Shown here: piece by piece, positions 36,622 to 45,686 of the stretch
Position numbering within the stretch: position 1 is the first letter of the stretch
Layout of the letters: each line of letters starts with the position of its first letter
NCBI GenBank assembly: GCA_039925965.1
Contig: JBDSXW010000051.1
Coordinates: 62,001-126,000, forward strand
Direction: 5' to 3'
DNA from: JAZKFT01 sp039925965
GTDB lineage: Bacteria > Bacteroidota > Bacteroidia > Chitinophagales > Chitinophagaceae
Length of the DNA stretch: 64,000 bases
Program-made: the position numbers and the translations under genes
The notes under the pieces: model-generated
The model's database searches: none
The model's input: only the letters and a program-made list of their open reading frames with translations
What the model was told of the DNA's origin: nothing

Positions 36622-37521
36622 TCATGCTTTCGGGTGTGCTTTTTTATAAACGTCTTTTAATTTTTCGATAGTATTATGCGTGTAAATCTGTGTAGCCGCG
36701 AGGCTGCTATGACCCAGCAAATCCTTGACAGCATTCAGTTCTGCCCCATTGTTCATCAGGTGCGTGGCAAAAGAATGCCTTAGCACATGGGGGCTTTTTT
36801 TATCGATAGAAGTTACCAGTTTCAAGTATTTATTCACAATTCTCCAAACACCAAAAGGGTACAATTTTCTTCCTTTTTCGCCAACGAGTAACACCGAAAT
36901 ATCCGCATTACTGATGGCAGTTCTCTTTGCTTCGGTATAGCTTACCATTTCTTCTATCAGCAACTTATTGCAGGGTAATATTCTTTCCTTATTTCCCTTA
37001 CCCAAAATTTTAAGGGAAGCCTGGTATTTATCTACCTGGTTCTCCTTCAAATTGATCAATTCACTTAGCCGCATCCCGGTCTGGTATAGCAATTGCAACA
37101 CCAGTTTCTCAGTGCGGCCGGTCCAGTCGTCTGGGAACTCCACATGGTTGAATAGCAGTTCCATCTCCTGTTTGTTGGCAAATACCGGCAACCGTTTGCT
37201 AATCTTTGGCGTTGATAATGTGGTGGTTGGATTCTGCAGCAGATTCCCCTGCCGGATATGGAATTTGAAAAAAGACTTGAGCGTAGAGATTTTCCGATTC
37301 AGGCTTTTCCCGGTCATGCCGTCATTTTTCAGATTGGCCAGCCAGGTGCGGATAAAAGAGGCAATAACATCGCCGATGGCCAATTCCCCATAGTTGCTAC
37401 TCAAAAAGGTAAAAAACTGATCCAGGTCGTCTGAATAGGCCCTGATGGTATGCTGAGAATAGCGCTTTTCGAATTTAAGATAATCGATAAAAGCGACAAT
37501 GTAGGGGGTATTGTTATCCAT
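36622..37521 (-). CDS. xerC: Tyrosine recombinase XerC/XerD
   Basis: 299 residues. The N-terminal SAM-like domain contains YLKFEKRYSQHTIRAYSDDLDQFFTFL. The catalytic residues are Arg in LLYQTGMRLSELINL, Lys in LGKGNKER, HVLRHSFATHLMNNG (His, Arg), LLGHSSLAATQIYTH (His and the nucleophile Tyr). It resolves chromosome dimers at dif. The length and its place next to hpf and the tRNA-tuf block are typical of the housekeeping copy in Bacteroidota, not of a mobile integrase. XerC versus XerD cannot be settled from one copy. Confidence 0.92.
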   Translation of the reverse strand: MDNNTPYIVAFIDYLKFEKRYSQHTIRAYSDDLDQFFTFLSSNYGELAIGDVIASFIRTWLANLKNDGMTGKSLNRKISTLKSFFKFHIRQGNLLQNPTTTLSTPKISKRLPVFANKQEMELLFNHVEFPDDWTGRTEKLVLQLLYQTGMRLSELINLKENQVDKYQASLKILGKGNKERILPCNKLLIEEMVSYTEAKRTAISNADISVLLVGEKGRKLYPFGVWRIVNKYLKLVTSIDKKSPHVLRHSFATHLMNNGAELNAVKDLLGHSSLAATQIYTHNTIEKLKDVYKKAHPKA

Positions 37522-37580
37522 TGAGATAAGTAAACAATGCTAAGCTACAGCAAAATCTTAAACTGGTAGGGTACAATATT

Positions 37581-37588
37581 TACATTTG
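37581..37588 (+). promoter_or_regulatory. Candidate -7 box for the LDH2-type gene
   Basis: TACATTTG fits TAnnTTTG and lies 74 bases before the ATG at 37663. The -33 element is not clear. Confidence 0.4.
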
Positions 37589-37662
37589 CCGCTGCTGAAA
37601 TGCACCGGCGACGGCTTCTTTTTTAACGATCTTATTGAAAGCCCCTGCGGCTACCAACAAAC

Positions 37663-38739
37663 ATGCAAAAAACCTATTCCTACGATCAGCTTTCGACTTT
37701 TTCGTACCATATTTTTAAGGCTATTGGCTGTAGCGATACCGATGCTACTACCGCCACCAAAGTGTTGCTGAGGGCGGATATTCGGGGCATCGACAGCCAT
37801 GGCATTGCCCGGCTAAGTGGTTATGTGCGCCTCTGGGACGCCAAACGGGTGAACGCAACCCCCGATGTAAAAATCGTCCATGAAAGTCCCAGCACCGCGG
37901 TGGTAGATGGTGACAGTGGCCTGGGTTTGGTAGTAGCCCCCTTTGCCATGGAGGTAGCCATCAGCAAAGCCAAAATCTGTGGCACTGGTTGGGTAAGCGT
38001 CTGCAACAGCAATCATTTCGGCATTGCCGGCTACCATAGCATGATGGCGCTGGAGCATGACATGATCGGCATCAGCATGACCAATGCCAGCGCACTGGTG
38101 GCACCTACGTTCTCTACCGAAAAAATGCTGGGCACCAACCCGATCTGTGTGGCCATACCAGCAGGCGAAGAGCCCGCCTTCGTAGCCGACCTGGCCACTA
38201 CCACCGCAGCCAACGGCAAATTGGAAATCCTACAACGTAAAAACCTGGATACACCCGACGGCTGGGTACAAACCGAAGACGGTAGCCCCACCAACGATGC
38301 TAATATTTTAAAAAAAGGCGGTGCTTTATTGCCACTCGGTGGCGATCGCGAACATGGCAGTCATAAAGGGTATGCCCTGGGCAGCGTGGTGGATATTTTT
38401 AGCGCGGTGCTGAGTGGTGCCAATTATGGACCCTGGGTGCCGCCGTTTCCAGCCTATGTGCCCATGCCTGAAAACCAGCCGGGCAAAGGCATTGGCCACT
38501 TTTTCGGCGCCATGCGGATCGATGCCTTTAGAACTGCAGCCGATTTTAAATACCATATGGACCATTGGATCAAACGCTTCCGAAGTGCTACACCCATCGC
38601 TGGCCAGGAAAAAGTATTGATACCAGGAGACCCGGAAAGAGAGATGGAAGCTGAAAGACGGAAAGATGGAATTCCACTTCTGGAGCAGGTGGTCGCGGAT
38701 TTGGAGAAGCTGGGGGAACGGTTTGGGGTTGATATTTAA
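37663..38739 (+). CDS. Malate/L-lactate (LDH2-type) dehydrogenase family oxidoreductase
   Basis: 358 residues. RADIRGIDSHGIARLSGYV contains the conserved Ser-His-Gly of the family. GTGWVSVCNSNHFGIAGYHS and MLGTNPICVAIPAG form the NAD(P) and substrate sites. GDREHGSHKGYALG is the C-terminal Lys-Gly-Tyr motif. Members reduce 2-oxo acids such as oxaloacetate, pyruvate, 2,3-diketogulonate or oxalurate with NAD(P)H. Substrate cannot be assigned. It is divergent from xerC and appears monocistronic. Confidence 0.9.
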   Translation: MQKTYSYDQLSTFSYHIFKAIGCSDTDATTATKVLLRADIRGIDSHGIARLSGYVRLWDAKRVNATPDVKIVHESPSTAVVDGDSGLGLVVAPFAMEVAISKAKICGTGWVSVCNSNHFGIAGYHSMMALEHDMIGISMTNASALVAPTFSTEKMLGTNPICVAIPAGEEPAFVADLATTTAANGKLEILQRKNLDTPDGWVQTEDGSPTNDANILKKGGALLPLGGDREHGSHKGYALGSVVDIFSAVLSGANYGPWVPPFPAYVPMPENQPGKGIGHFFGAMRIDAFRTAADFKYHMDHWIKRFRSATPIAGQEKVLIPGDPEREMEAERRKDGIPLLEQVVADLEKLGERFGVDI

Positions 38740-38775
38740 GCTGAAGGAGAAATATGAGTTTGCATCTTGAGCGGG

Positions 38776-39672
38776 CTATAAATCTTCCGTCTCTTTTTCA
38801 GTAAGACCTGTAGATTCCGAAATGATACTCAATGGAATTCCCATTTTCTTTAGTTTTAGAGCAACTTCCATCGCTTTTTCCCTTATTCCTTCTTTTATTC
38901 CTTCTTCAATACCCTCTTTTAACCCTTCACTTCTGCCTTCACTAAAGGCGGTTTCTTTGGCGTAATCAAAAGTATTTTTGTTATCCCTGAAAACTTTTAA
39001 ACTCATTTCGTAGCTATCCATTTCACCAGGCCCAAACTTTGCTAATTCTGCCTTTTGAAATGCCTGGGTAAATATGCTGTCTTTAAAAATTGCCGGGATG
39101 TTTTCAAAGTCCTCCAGGTGTTTTATAAAATACAGCCACTTATCCAAACGTGTTTTCAGTGCGTCCTCCCCAAGTCTGAAATTGGGCATTTCAAGGTAGA
39201 TATAGGTTAATTTATCGTAGAAAACCTTGCCGTTTTGATTTTTCAATTTTATCGTGTGTACCACCTCACTTCGCTCAGGTTCAGTCTCATAATCATCAAA
39301 AGTAAAATCTAAAATGCCGATACAATAAATTGCACTAAGATTAAAGTTCCAGTTACCCTTCTCAGCCTGTTCCCTTATCGGAAAAGTAGAATAGTAAATG
39401 GTTCTTTCAATAAAATAATTCTGTTTCGCCTTTTGTAATTCCACAATAAATCTTTCCCCGCTTTCGCTCTCACAATAAATATCGTATATCGCCCTGCGGT
39501 CAGCATCTGTTTTACCTAATTGCTCGGTATTTTTAAAGGATAAATCCTTTATTTTATCCTGCTGCGGCAAAAGAGCGTTCAAAAAATCAATCAACAATGG
39601 CTTGCTGGCTTCCTCCTCAAAAATCATTTTAAATCCAAAATCAGTAAACGGATTGATGTATTTCGCTTTCAT
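38776..39672 (-). CDS. Rpn family PD-(D/E)XK nuclease
   Basis: 298 residues. Begins INPFTDFGFKMIFEEE, the standard Rpn/PDDEXK-family opening, then FLNALLPQQDKI. The nuclease core is IYDIYCESESGERFIVELQKAKQ (Asp and Glu-x-Gln-x-Lys) followed by ERTIYYSTFPIREQ. The C-terminus is a Lys/Glu-Gly repeat (EGLKEGIEEGIKEGIREK) plus a short helix pair. Rpn proteins are recombination-promoting nucleases often spread by horizontal transfer and expanded in Bacteroidota. The gene appears intact and converges on the LDH2-type gene. Confidence 0.88.
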   Translation of the reverse strand: MKAKYINPFTDFGFKMIFEEEASKPLLIDFLNALLPQQDKIKDLSFKNTEQLGKTDADRRAIYDIYCESESGERFIVELQKAKQNYFIERTIYYSTFPIREQAEKGNWNFNLSAIYCIGILDFTFDDYETEPERSEVVHTIKLKNQNGKVFYDKLTYIYLEMPNFRLGEDALKTRLDKWLYFIKHLEDFENIPAIFKDSIFTQAFQKAELAKFGPGEMDSYEMSLKVFRDNKNTFDYAKETAFSEGRSEGLKEGIEEGIKEGIREKAMEVALKLKKMGIPLSIISESTGLTEKETEDL

Positions 39673-39764
39673 CTCTTTAATTGTATGATGCTGCTAAAAT
39701 TATGATTTTCAATTGGGTCTGCTTAGGATTAAAACAGCATTTCCTCTTTAAACCTCCTATCCCT

Positions 39765-39772
39765 TACATTTG
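39765..39772 (+). promoter_or_regulatory. Candidate -7 box for lysC
   Basis: TACATTTG fits TAnnTTTG and lies 52 bases before the lysC ATG. Confidence 0.45.
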
Positions 39773-39824
39773 CGGCCATAAAAATTTTAATTCATCAAAA
39801 CAAAAATCGGGGGGAACCGGGGGT

Positions 39825-41144
39825 ATGAAAATCATGAAATTTGGCGGCACCAGCGTTGGAAAGCCGGAAAGAATGCATCAGGTAGCAGAGTTAATCACTG
39901 CCGATAGCGAATCGAAAATCGTAGTGCTCAGCGCACTGAGCGGCACTACCAATGCCCTGGTGGAAATAAGTAACGCCATGGCCAGTGGCAATAAGGCCGA
40001 AGCAAAGCGAAAGATAGACCTACTCGAAAAACACTACCAGGATTTTGTACCACAGCTCGTTCAAACGGCGGCTGCCCGGGCTGATGGTCTGGCAATCATC
40101 ACCGAACATTTTGAATTCCTCAACATCATTCTCAAAATATCCTTCAGCGATGCGCTTAACAAGGATATATTAGCCCAGGGCGAGCTACTGAGCACGAAAT
40201 TATTCAGCGTATACCTTACCGAAAAAGGTATCAAACACCGGTTGCTGCCTGCCCTGGAGTTTATGACAATTGACAGTTACGAAGAACCGCAGATCGGCGC
40301 TATTAAGGTAAAACTGAGCCAGCTGCTACACCAGCATAAAGACGATACGATCTTCATCACCCAGGGCTATATTAGCCGCAACGCCCGTGGCGAAGTGGAC
40401 AACCTGAAACGCGGTGGCAGTGATTATAGCGCTTCGCTGATCGCAGCTGCTATTAAGGCCTCTGTCTGCGAAATATGGACCGATATCGATGGCATGCACA
40501 ATAACGATCCCCGCATCTGTGAAAAGACGGTGGCCATCGAACAAATGAGTTTTGAAGAAGCAGCAGAGCTGGCTTATTTCGGCGCAAAGATCCTGCACCC
40601 TGCCTCCATTTGGCCTGCCCAGATGTACAATATCCCGGTGAAGTTGTTGAACACCATGCAACCCTCAGCCAGGGGCACCATTATTTTACAGGAAGCAGGC
40701 AGTACCGGGGTAAAAGCGGTGGCCGCAAAAGATGGTATCATAGCGATCAATATCAAGAGCAGCCGTATGTTGCTGGCTTATGGTTTCCTGCGTAAAATTT
40801 TCGAAGTTTTTGAAAAATACCGCACCAGCATCGATATGATCACCACTTCGGAAGTAGCGGTATCGGTTACGATCGACAGTGACGCTTCGCTTGAAGATAT
40901 TAAGAAAGAACTGGAACCATTCGGCACCGTAGAAGTTGAAGAGGGCCTGAGCATTGTATCGGTAGTGGGCAATGAAATAGCACAAACAGAAACCATTCTT
41001 CATAAACTGTTTGATGCGTTAAAAACAATACCCGTGCGGATGGTGAGCTATGGCGGCAGCAAGCATAATGTAAGCCTGTTGGTGCCTTCGGCTTCCAAAA
41101 ACGAAACATTGAAATTACTGAACAGTGGATTGTTCGGATTATAA
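39825..41144 (+). CDS. lysC: Aspartate kinase
   Basis: 439 residues from the ATG at 39825. Starts upstream in the same frame would run through the promoter box. KFGGTSVGKPERM is the kinase signature. VVLSALSGTTNALVEI and GFITQ-type GYISRNARGEVDNLKRGGSDYSASLIAAAI form the nucleotide and aspartate sites. The C-terminal ACT domains (IAINIKSSRMLLAYGFLRKIFEVF, LSIVSVVGNEIA) are the allosteric part. It is the first step towards Lys, Thr, Met and diaminopimelate. The E. coli LysC-like monofunctional form. Probably co-transcribed with the small membrane protein 12 bases downstream. Confidence 0.93.
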   Translation: MKIMKFGGTSVGKPERMHQVAELITADSESKIVVLSALSGTTNALVEISNAMASGNKAEAKRKIDLLEKHYQDFVPQLVQTAAARADGLAIITEHFEFLNIILKISFSDALNKDILAQGELLSTKLFSVYLTEKGIKHRLLPALEFMTIDSYEEPQIGAIKVKLSQLLHQHKDDTIFITQGYISRNARGEVDNLKRGGSDYSASLIAAAIKASVCEIWTDIDGMHNNDPRICEKTVAIEQMSFEEAAELAYFGAKILHPASIWPAQMYNIPVKLLNTMQPSARGTIILQEAGSTGVKAVAAKDGIIAINIKSSRMLLAYGFLRKIFEVFEKYRTSIDMITTSEVAVSVTIDSDASLEDIKKELEPFGTVEVEEGLSIVSVVGNEIAQTETILHKLFDALKTIPVRMVSYGGSKHNVSLLVPSASKNETLKLLNSGLFGL

Positions 41145-41156
41145 AAATGACTACCC

Positions 41157-41606
41157 ATGCCTGCAAAAATTATCCTCTCGAGAAAAAATGATTTTATGAA
41201 CCGCACCCGGATGTTCAAGGTTTTGATAGACGGGCAGGAAGTGGGCAAAATTGGCAATGGAAAAGTGGAAACTTTTGAGGTGGCCCCGGGAAATCATACT
41301 ATTGAATGTAAAATCGACTGGTGCAGCAGCCAGACCTACGAGGTCACAGTGGGGAGTGATAGCATCGATTATTTGCAGGTGAAGAGTGGCATGAAATATT
41401 TCCTGTTGCTTTATATAGTCTTTCTTGCCTGGCTGGCTTCTGGCCTTATTTTTAAACAAAAAAAAGAGATGTTAGGGGCCGCTTATCCCTGGATACAATG
41501 GACGATCGTCGTAATTCCGCTGGCCTATTTATTGTATTATTTAACGCTGGGCAAAAAGAAATACCTGGTGATCAATCAGGATACATCCAATGTTTTTGCA
41601 GGCTAA
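41157..41606 (+). CDS. Small two-span membrane protein with N-terminal beta domain
   Basis: 149 residues. Residues ~15-75 look like a PEGA-like small beta-sandwich (FKVLIDGQEVGKIGNGKVETFEVAPGNHTIECKIDWCSS). Two membrane helices follow (YFLLLYIVFLAWLASGLIF and WTIVVIPLAYLLYYLTL). Function unknown. Only 12 bases separate it from lysC and a terminator follows, so it is the last gene of that unit. A role in amino acid synthesis should not be inferred from position alone. Confidence 0.75.
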   Translation: MPAKIILSRKNDFMNRTRMFKVLIDGQEVGKIGNGKVETFEVAPGNHTIECKIDWCSSQTYEVTVGSDSIDYLQVKSGMKYFLLLYIVFLAWLASGLIFKQKKEMLGAAYPWIQWTIVVIPLAYLLYYLTLGKKKYLVINQDTSNVFAG

Positions 41607-41629
41607 TCCCCAACAAATAAAAAAAAACT

Positions 41630-41663
41630 AAAATCCCCAATGCTAAGAAGCGTTGGGGATTTT
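41630..41663 (+). terminator. Rho-independent terminator of the lysC unit
   Basis: AAAATCCCCAATGCT pairs with AGCGTTGGGGATTTT (one G-T pair) around a 4-base loop. T-rich sequence follows and A-rich sequence precedes. Confidence 0.88.
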
Positions 41664-41689
41664 ATATTTTACACCAAAAACCCAGCCCT

Positions 41690-42496
41690 ATGCAGGAAGA
41701 CATGATTACACCCATCGTGCCAAAAGAAATTTTAGAAGACAAGCCACAGCAAAAATTACTCCTGGCCATTTTCCTGGAGGTGTTTGTCGGCTTCTTCAAA
41801 GACATCGCTGTAAGTATCTGGGACTTTTTTAAAAAGTTTATTTTGCTGATATGGTTTTACCTCCGCTTTATAGTGAATCCAAACGCAGAAGACTATTGGG
41901 TACAGCGTGAAAAAGCCATTCATTATTCCAAGGATACTTTCGAGTTAATCCTGCTACTCACGGCCGCACTGATTTTTTGTATCAAACAAGGCTGGATTGT
42001 TTCGGCGAGTACTTCTAATACCGACGCGTACAATAATGATTTCATGCAGTGGTTCATGGAGGCTGTTATTTTCCTGGTATATGCGGCTTGCTATTTTGTA
42101 GTGCTGTTGCTGCTGGTGTTGCTGGGCCGTCTGTTGCGAAAAATTTTCAGTCCTGTTGAAAGCAGCCGTGTAACCGATCTCGTGTTTGTTCACCTGAACA
42201 ATATTTTCTTTATCACCGCCGCTATTTGCAGTTTTATTATCCGCTTTGATAATGTGGCCAGCGATTTTGAAGGGGCAGACAAAGACTACGAGATGCAGCA
42301 TTTCATGATCGTTCTCTTCAACACATTTGGAATTGCTTTTGCAATTATCATGTTTATTTTCTTTGTGCGGCTTACGATGATCAACAAACTGCCGCTCCTG
42401 AAATCCGTCCTCTATATTACCCTGGTGCCAGCTATTGTATGGGCTTTTCTTTTTGCCTGCGAATTGTTCATAACCGCTTTCATGGCTGGTTTATAG
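41690..42496 (+). CDS. Unrecognised polytopic membrane protein
   Basis: 268 residues, ATG at 41690. About six hydrophobic helices (for example LLLAIFLEVFVGFFKDIAV, ELILLLTAALIFCI, AVIFLVYAACYFVVLLLLVLLG, IFFITAAICSFII, MIVLFNTFGIAFAIIMFIFFV, LYITLVPAIVWAFLFACELF). The layout resembles Yip1-type permease-like proteins of Bacteroidota, but no signature is clear. Acidic cytoplasmic N-terminus. Function unknown. Confidence 0.65.
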   Translation: MQEDMITPIVPKEILEDKPQQKLLLAIFLEVFVGFFKDIAVSIWDFFKKFILLIWFYLRFIVNPNAEDYWVQREKAIHYSKDTFELILLLTAALIFCIKQGWIVSASTSNTDAYNNDFMQWFMEAVIFLVYAACYFVVLLLLVLLGRLLRKIFSPVESSRVTDLVFVHLNNIFFITAAICSFIIRFDNVASDFEGADKDYEMQHFMIVLFNTFGIAFAIIMFIFFVRLTMINKLPLLKSVLYITLVPAIVWAFLFACELFITAFMAGL

Positions 42497-42743
42497 CATT
42501 GGAAGCCCGGCATCAGTATCATTATTTGGCAACATTGGCGACGCTCCGTTCATCTAGAGTGCAACCATGAAACAATGCTAACAGGTAACTTATGTCAGGC
42601 CCACCTGTATCGCCCTCAAAACCGGTATGAACTTTAAAATCCAAAATACATTTGCCAGTTCCCAATCATTCTTTATTTTCATTTGCAAATGGTTTTGTAA
42701 ACTACCCGAGACCCATCACCTATTATAAATCACACACCGAAAA

Positions 42744-42782
42744 ACCACAAATCAGACATCAGACATCCGACATCAAAAAATC
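42744..42782. repeat. Inverted copy of the GATGTCTGATG word repeat
   Basis: AAATCAGACATCAGACATCC and GACATCAAAAAATCG are the reverse complement of the words at 29497-29580. It lies immediately before the ATG of the next gene. Confidence 0.7.
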
Positions 42783-42789
42783 GTAAACG

Positions 42790-43983
42790 ATGGTTCCAGA
42801 AATCCGCAAAGCCTTTAACGCCGCCTTCACCGCTGAGAGATACGACGGTTATTTAAAAGAATTATTCAGCGTTCACCCGGGCGACTTGGTGTTCAGAGTA
42901 GCGGAAACTCCGGTATTTATTGACAAGGCTTTTAAGCAGAAAGTACTGGATGCCTGTGAGAGTATTGTGGATGTAATTGTACGACCCGATTTCAAAGAAC
43001 TTACCAAAAACGCCATCCCGGACAATGTAAAAGTGGCCAACGAAAATGAGTTTTCTCATTTCATCGCTTTCGATTTTGGTATCTGCGTGGATGAAGCCGG
43101 AAACTATACCCCACAGCTCATCGAAATGCAGGGCTTCCCCACCCTTTTTGCCTACCAGATTTTACATACAGAGATCACCAGGAATCACTTTCCCATACCA
43201 GCGAACTACGATAGTTATCTCAACGGCTTCACCAAAGAAACATATATCCCGTTTTTGAAAGAGGTGATCATTGGTAAACACAAGCCCGAAAATGTGATCC
43301 TGCTGGAGATCTATCCTGACGAACAAAAGACGAGAATCGACTTCAGGTGCACCGAAGATTATGTAGGTATTAAAACCGTTTGCCTTACTAAATTAAAAGC
43401 CGATGGCCGCGATTTATATTACGAAAAAGATGGGCAAAGAATAGCCGTCAACTGTATCTATAACCGCCTCATCTTCGATGACCTCGAACAGCAGGTATTG
43501 CCCGAAGGCACAATTGATATTACCAAAGACTGGAACGTTGACTGGTGCCCCCACCCTGCCTGGTTTTACCGCATCAGTAAATACACGCTACCGCTGATCA
43601 ACAGCCCCTATGTGCCAGAGACCCGTTACCTCAGCGATATAAAAGAAATGCCAGCTAACCTCGAAGATTATGTACTAAAACCATTGTTCTCCTTTGCCGG
43701 CCAGGGCGTAGTAATCGACATTACGCCAGAAGACATCACATCCATCAAAGATCCGCACAACTGGATCCTGCAACGCAAGGTAAAATATGCTGATGTGATC
43801 CAAACCCCTGACATTCCCGCCAAGGCCGAGATCCGTATTTTCTATTTCTGGAAAGAAGGTGAACTGAGACCCATCGCTACTCAAAACCTCGCCCGCCTTA
43901 GTAAAGGCAAGATGATCGGCGTACGGTATAATGCCGATAAAGAATGGGTGGGTGGCACGCTGGCGTATTTTGAAAAAGACTAG
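42790..43983 (+). CDS. Conserved-looking cytoplasmic protein with ATP-grasp-like features
   Basis: 397 residues, ATG at 42790. No signal or membrane segment. The central and C-terminal parts have features of ATP-grasp enzymes: the segment EDYVLKPLFSFAGQGVVIDI (Lys-Pro and a Gly-rich loop), then IKDPHNWILQRKV and AEIRIFYFW, then the late Asn-Leu-Ala-Arg-Leu-Ser. The N-terminal half includes FIAFDFGICVDEAGNYTPQLIEMQGFP. I do not recognise a named family. If it is an ATP-grasp ligase, the substrates are unknown. It stands alone. Confidence 0.65.
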   Translation: MVPEIRKAFNAAFTAERYDGYLKELFSVHPGDLVFRVAETPVFIDKAFKQKVLDACESIVDVIVRPDFKELTKNAIPDNVKVANENEFSHFIAFDFGICVDEAGNYTPQLIEMQGFPTLFAYQILHTEITRNHFPIPANYDSYLNGFTKETYIPFLKEVIIGKHKPENVILLEIYPDEQKTRIDFRCTEDYVGIKTVCLTKLKADGRDLYYEKDGQRIAVNCIYNRLIFDDLEQQVLPEGTIDITKDWNVDWCPHPAWFYRISKYTLPLINSPYVPETRYLSDIKEMPANLEDYVLKPLFSFAGQGVVIDITPEDITSIKDPHNWILQRKVKYADVIQTPDIPAKAEIRIFYFWKEGELRPIATQNLARLSKGKMIGVRYNADKEWVGGTLAYFEKD

Positions 43984-44465
43984 CCATAATGGATAATGGA
44001 GTAATTGATAGTGAAAGTCCGTGAGTTAGCATCCGGCAAGGGCTGGCGTTCGCCCATGCATGGTTTACGCCAGGCGAATAATAGAGGCATGCGACCAACA
44101 CCTCCTATATCGACTATCAGCACAAATGTTTACTGCGCCTGATGTAAGCTTCAGGTAACTACAACACTGATGCGGCGCAGGAACCCGGGACGGCCCCTCG
44201 GCTCCGAAAGTTGCTTCGAGCATAATCAGAAACCGTGGGTTTCGTGTCCCCATGAACCACTCAAAATCATTAACTAATAACGATAACCACCACTGGGAAA
44301 ACCCATGCCTTATTATTTCAATGCCCGAACTTTGGCTATGGATAGTTATTATTTGAAGCCGTTCAAATTCAGTGGTTAGTAGGGACACTAACCACGACTC
44401 TTGACACTAACGATTGCTGTAATTTTGCCAACCCGGTTTCATTCGGCTGTAGAAATTATAGGGCA
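43984..44465. other. Unexplained intergenic block with GC-rich core and inverted repeats
   Basis: About 480 bases between convergent genes. 44044-44083 holds nested short complements (TGGCG, TTCGCC, CGCCA, GGCGAA). 44160-44215 is GC-rich (AACCCGGGACGGCCCCTCGG). 44372-44380/44387-44395 is a 9-base inverted repeat (GTGGTTAGT / ACTAACCAC). A 107-codon minus-strand frame (44065-44388) spans it but has no recognised family and an odd Cys/Arg-rich composition. Possibly a mobile-element remnant. Confidence 0.45.
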
Positions 44466-45524
44466 TCATTTCGACCTCGCCTTCACCAAACAATCCTCTA
44501 ATTCCTTCATCATATTTTTACTACCGATAAACATTGCCGAACGCTGGTGTAGTTCGGTGGGCTTTACATCCAATATCCGTTCAAAGCCGTTAGTAGCGAG
44601 GCCGCCGGCTACGCCTACGATAAAGGCCATGGGGTTACACTCGTATTGTAAACGGAGTTTACCGCCGGGTTTGCCAGTAGTTCCGGGATACATAAAGAAT
44701 CCGCCTTTTAGGAGGTTGCGGTGAACATCGGCTACCATGCTGCCAATATAGCGCTGGGTATACGGCCCGCCATTGTCTGTGGTTTTATACTGGCAGTGGT
44801 GAATATAATCCTGCACGCCTTTTTCATATTGCTGAAAATTTCCATGATTTACACTGTAGATCTTTCCATCATCGGGACATTTGATATCGGGGTGGCTGAG
44901 GCAGAACTCGCCAATAGAAGGATCAAGCGTAAAGCCATTCACTCCCCGGCGGGTTGCATGCACCATCATCGTGCTGCTACCATAAATGATATAACCTGCG
45001 GCCACAATTTTATTACCTGGCTGTAAAAAGTCTTCAATCGTACAAGGCGTACCCAATGGCGTAACGCGGCGGCATATGCTGAAGATGGTGCCGATGCTTA
45101 CATTCACATCGATATTGCCACTGCCATCCAAAGGATCCATGAGCAACACGTATTTGCTGTTGTTGCTCAATGGGTCGTCGAAGACTACTATTTCATCGTT
45201 TTCTTCACTGCCTACACCGGCGCAATAGATACTGTGGTTAAGCACATTGATAAACACATTGTTGGCAAACTCATCCAGTTTCTGCACTTCCTCGCCCTGC
45301 ACATTTTCTTTGCCGGCGGCGCCTAATATATCAGCCAGGCCTGCCTGATTTACTTCTGCATTGATACGCTTCGCAGCAAGGCCTATACCCCTGAACAAAC
45401 CACTTAGTTCGCCAGTGGCAGCGGGGAAATTTCTTAGCTCCTGGATAGTGAATTCATCCAGTGTCATTAATTTTCGGGATTGGGTCATGGCAGTCTTTTT
45501 AGGATTGCTAATATCCAACTTCAT
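44466..45524 (-). CDS. fbp: Class 1 fructose-1,6-bisphosphatase
   Basis: 352 residues from the ATG at 45524. An ATG at 45488 is also possible; an upstream GTG is less likely. TLDEFTIQELRNFPAATGELSGL opens the family domain. GSEENDEIVVF and LLMDPLDGSGNIDVNVSIGTIFSI carry the metal-binding acidic residues (DPLDGS). YIGSMVADVHRNLLKGGFFMYPG binds the phosphate. It removes the 1-phosphate of fructose-1,6-bisphosphate in gluconeogenesis. Length is normal and the gene appears intact. Confidence 0.95.
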   Translation of the reverse strand: MKLDISNPKKTAMTQSRKLMTLDEFTIQELRNFPAATGELSGLFRGIGLAAKRINAEVNQAGLADILGAAGKENVQGEEVQKLDEFANNVFINVLNHSIYCAGVGSEENDEIVVFDDPLSNNSKYVLLMDPLDGSGNIDVNVSIGTIFSICRRVTPLGTPCTIEDFLQPGNKIVAAGYIIYGSSTMMVHATRRGVNGFTLDPSIGEFCLSHPDIKCPDDGKIYSVNHGNFQQYEKGVQDYIHHCQYKTTDNGGPYTQRYIGSMVADVHRNLLKGGFFMYPGTTGKPGGKLRLQYECNPMAFIVGVAGGLATNGFERILDVKPTELHQRSAMFIGSKNMMKELEDCLVKARSK

Positions 45525-45686
45525 GTTGAAAGAAGGTAGAATTATTTTGTTCACAACTTAACAAAATAATGCCGGATTATGCCGCTGGTTCTCGTCAAAC
45601 CAAACGAACAGTATTGCCGGAACAAATACGGCTAAAATGACGAAATACGAGCGGGTTGTGTAGTGAAAAGGTTTACCAAAGAAATA

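Noticed and set aside
36622..37521. An integrase of a mobile element next to tRNA genes
   Set aside because: Length, motifs and position beside hpf and the tRNA-tuf block fit the housekeeping Xer recombinase. No att repeats or cargo boundaries were found.
39681..39824. A lysine riboswitch ahead of lysC
   Set aside because: Only about 150 bases separate it from the upstream divergent gene, and a promoter box lies 52 bases from the start. There is no room for the ~170-base aptamer.
44036..44110. An integron attC-like site
   Set aside because: The core RYYYAAC/GTTRRRY pairs are not met and no integrase of the integron type is present.
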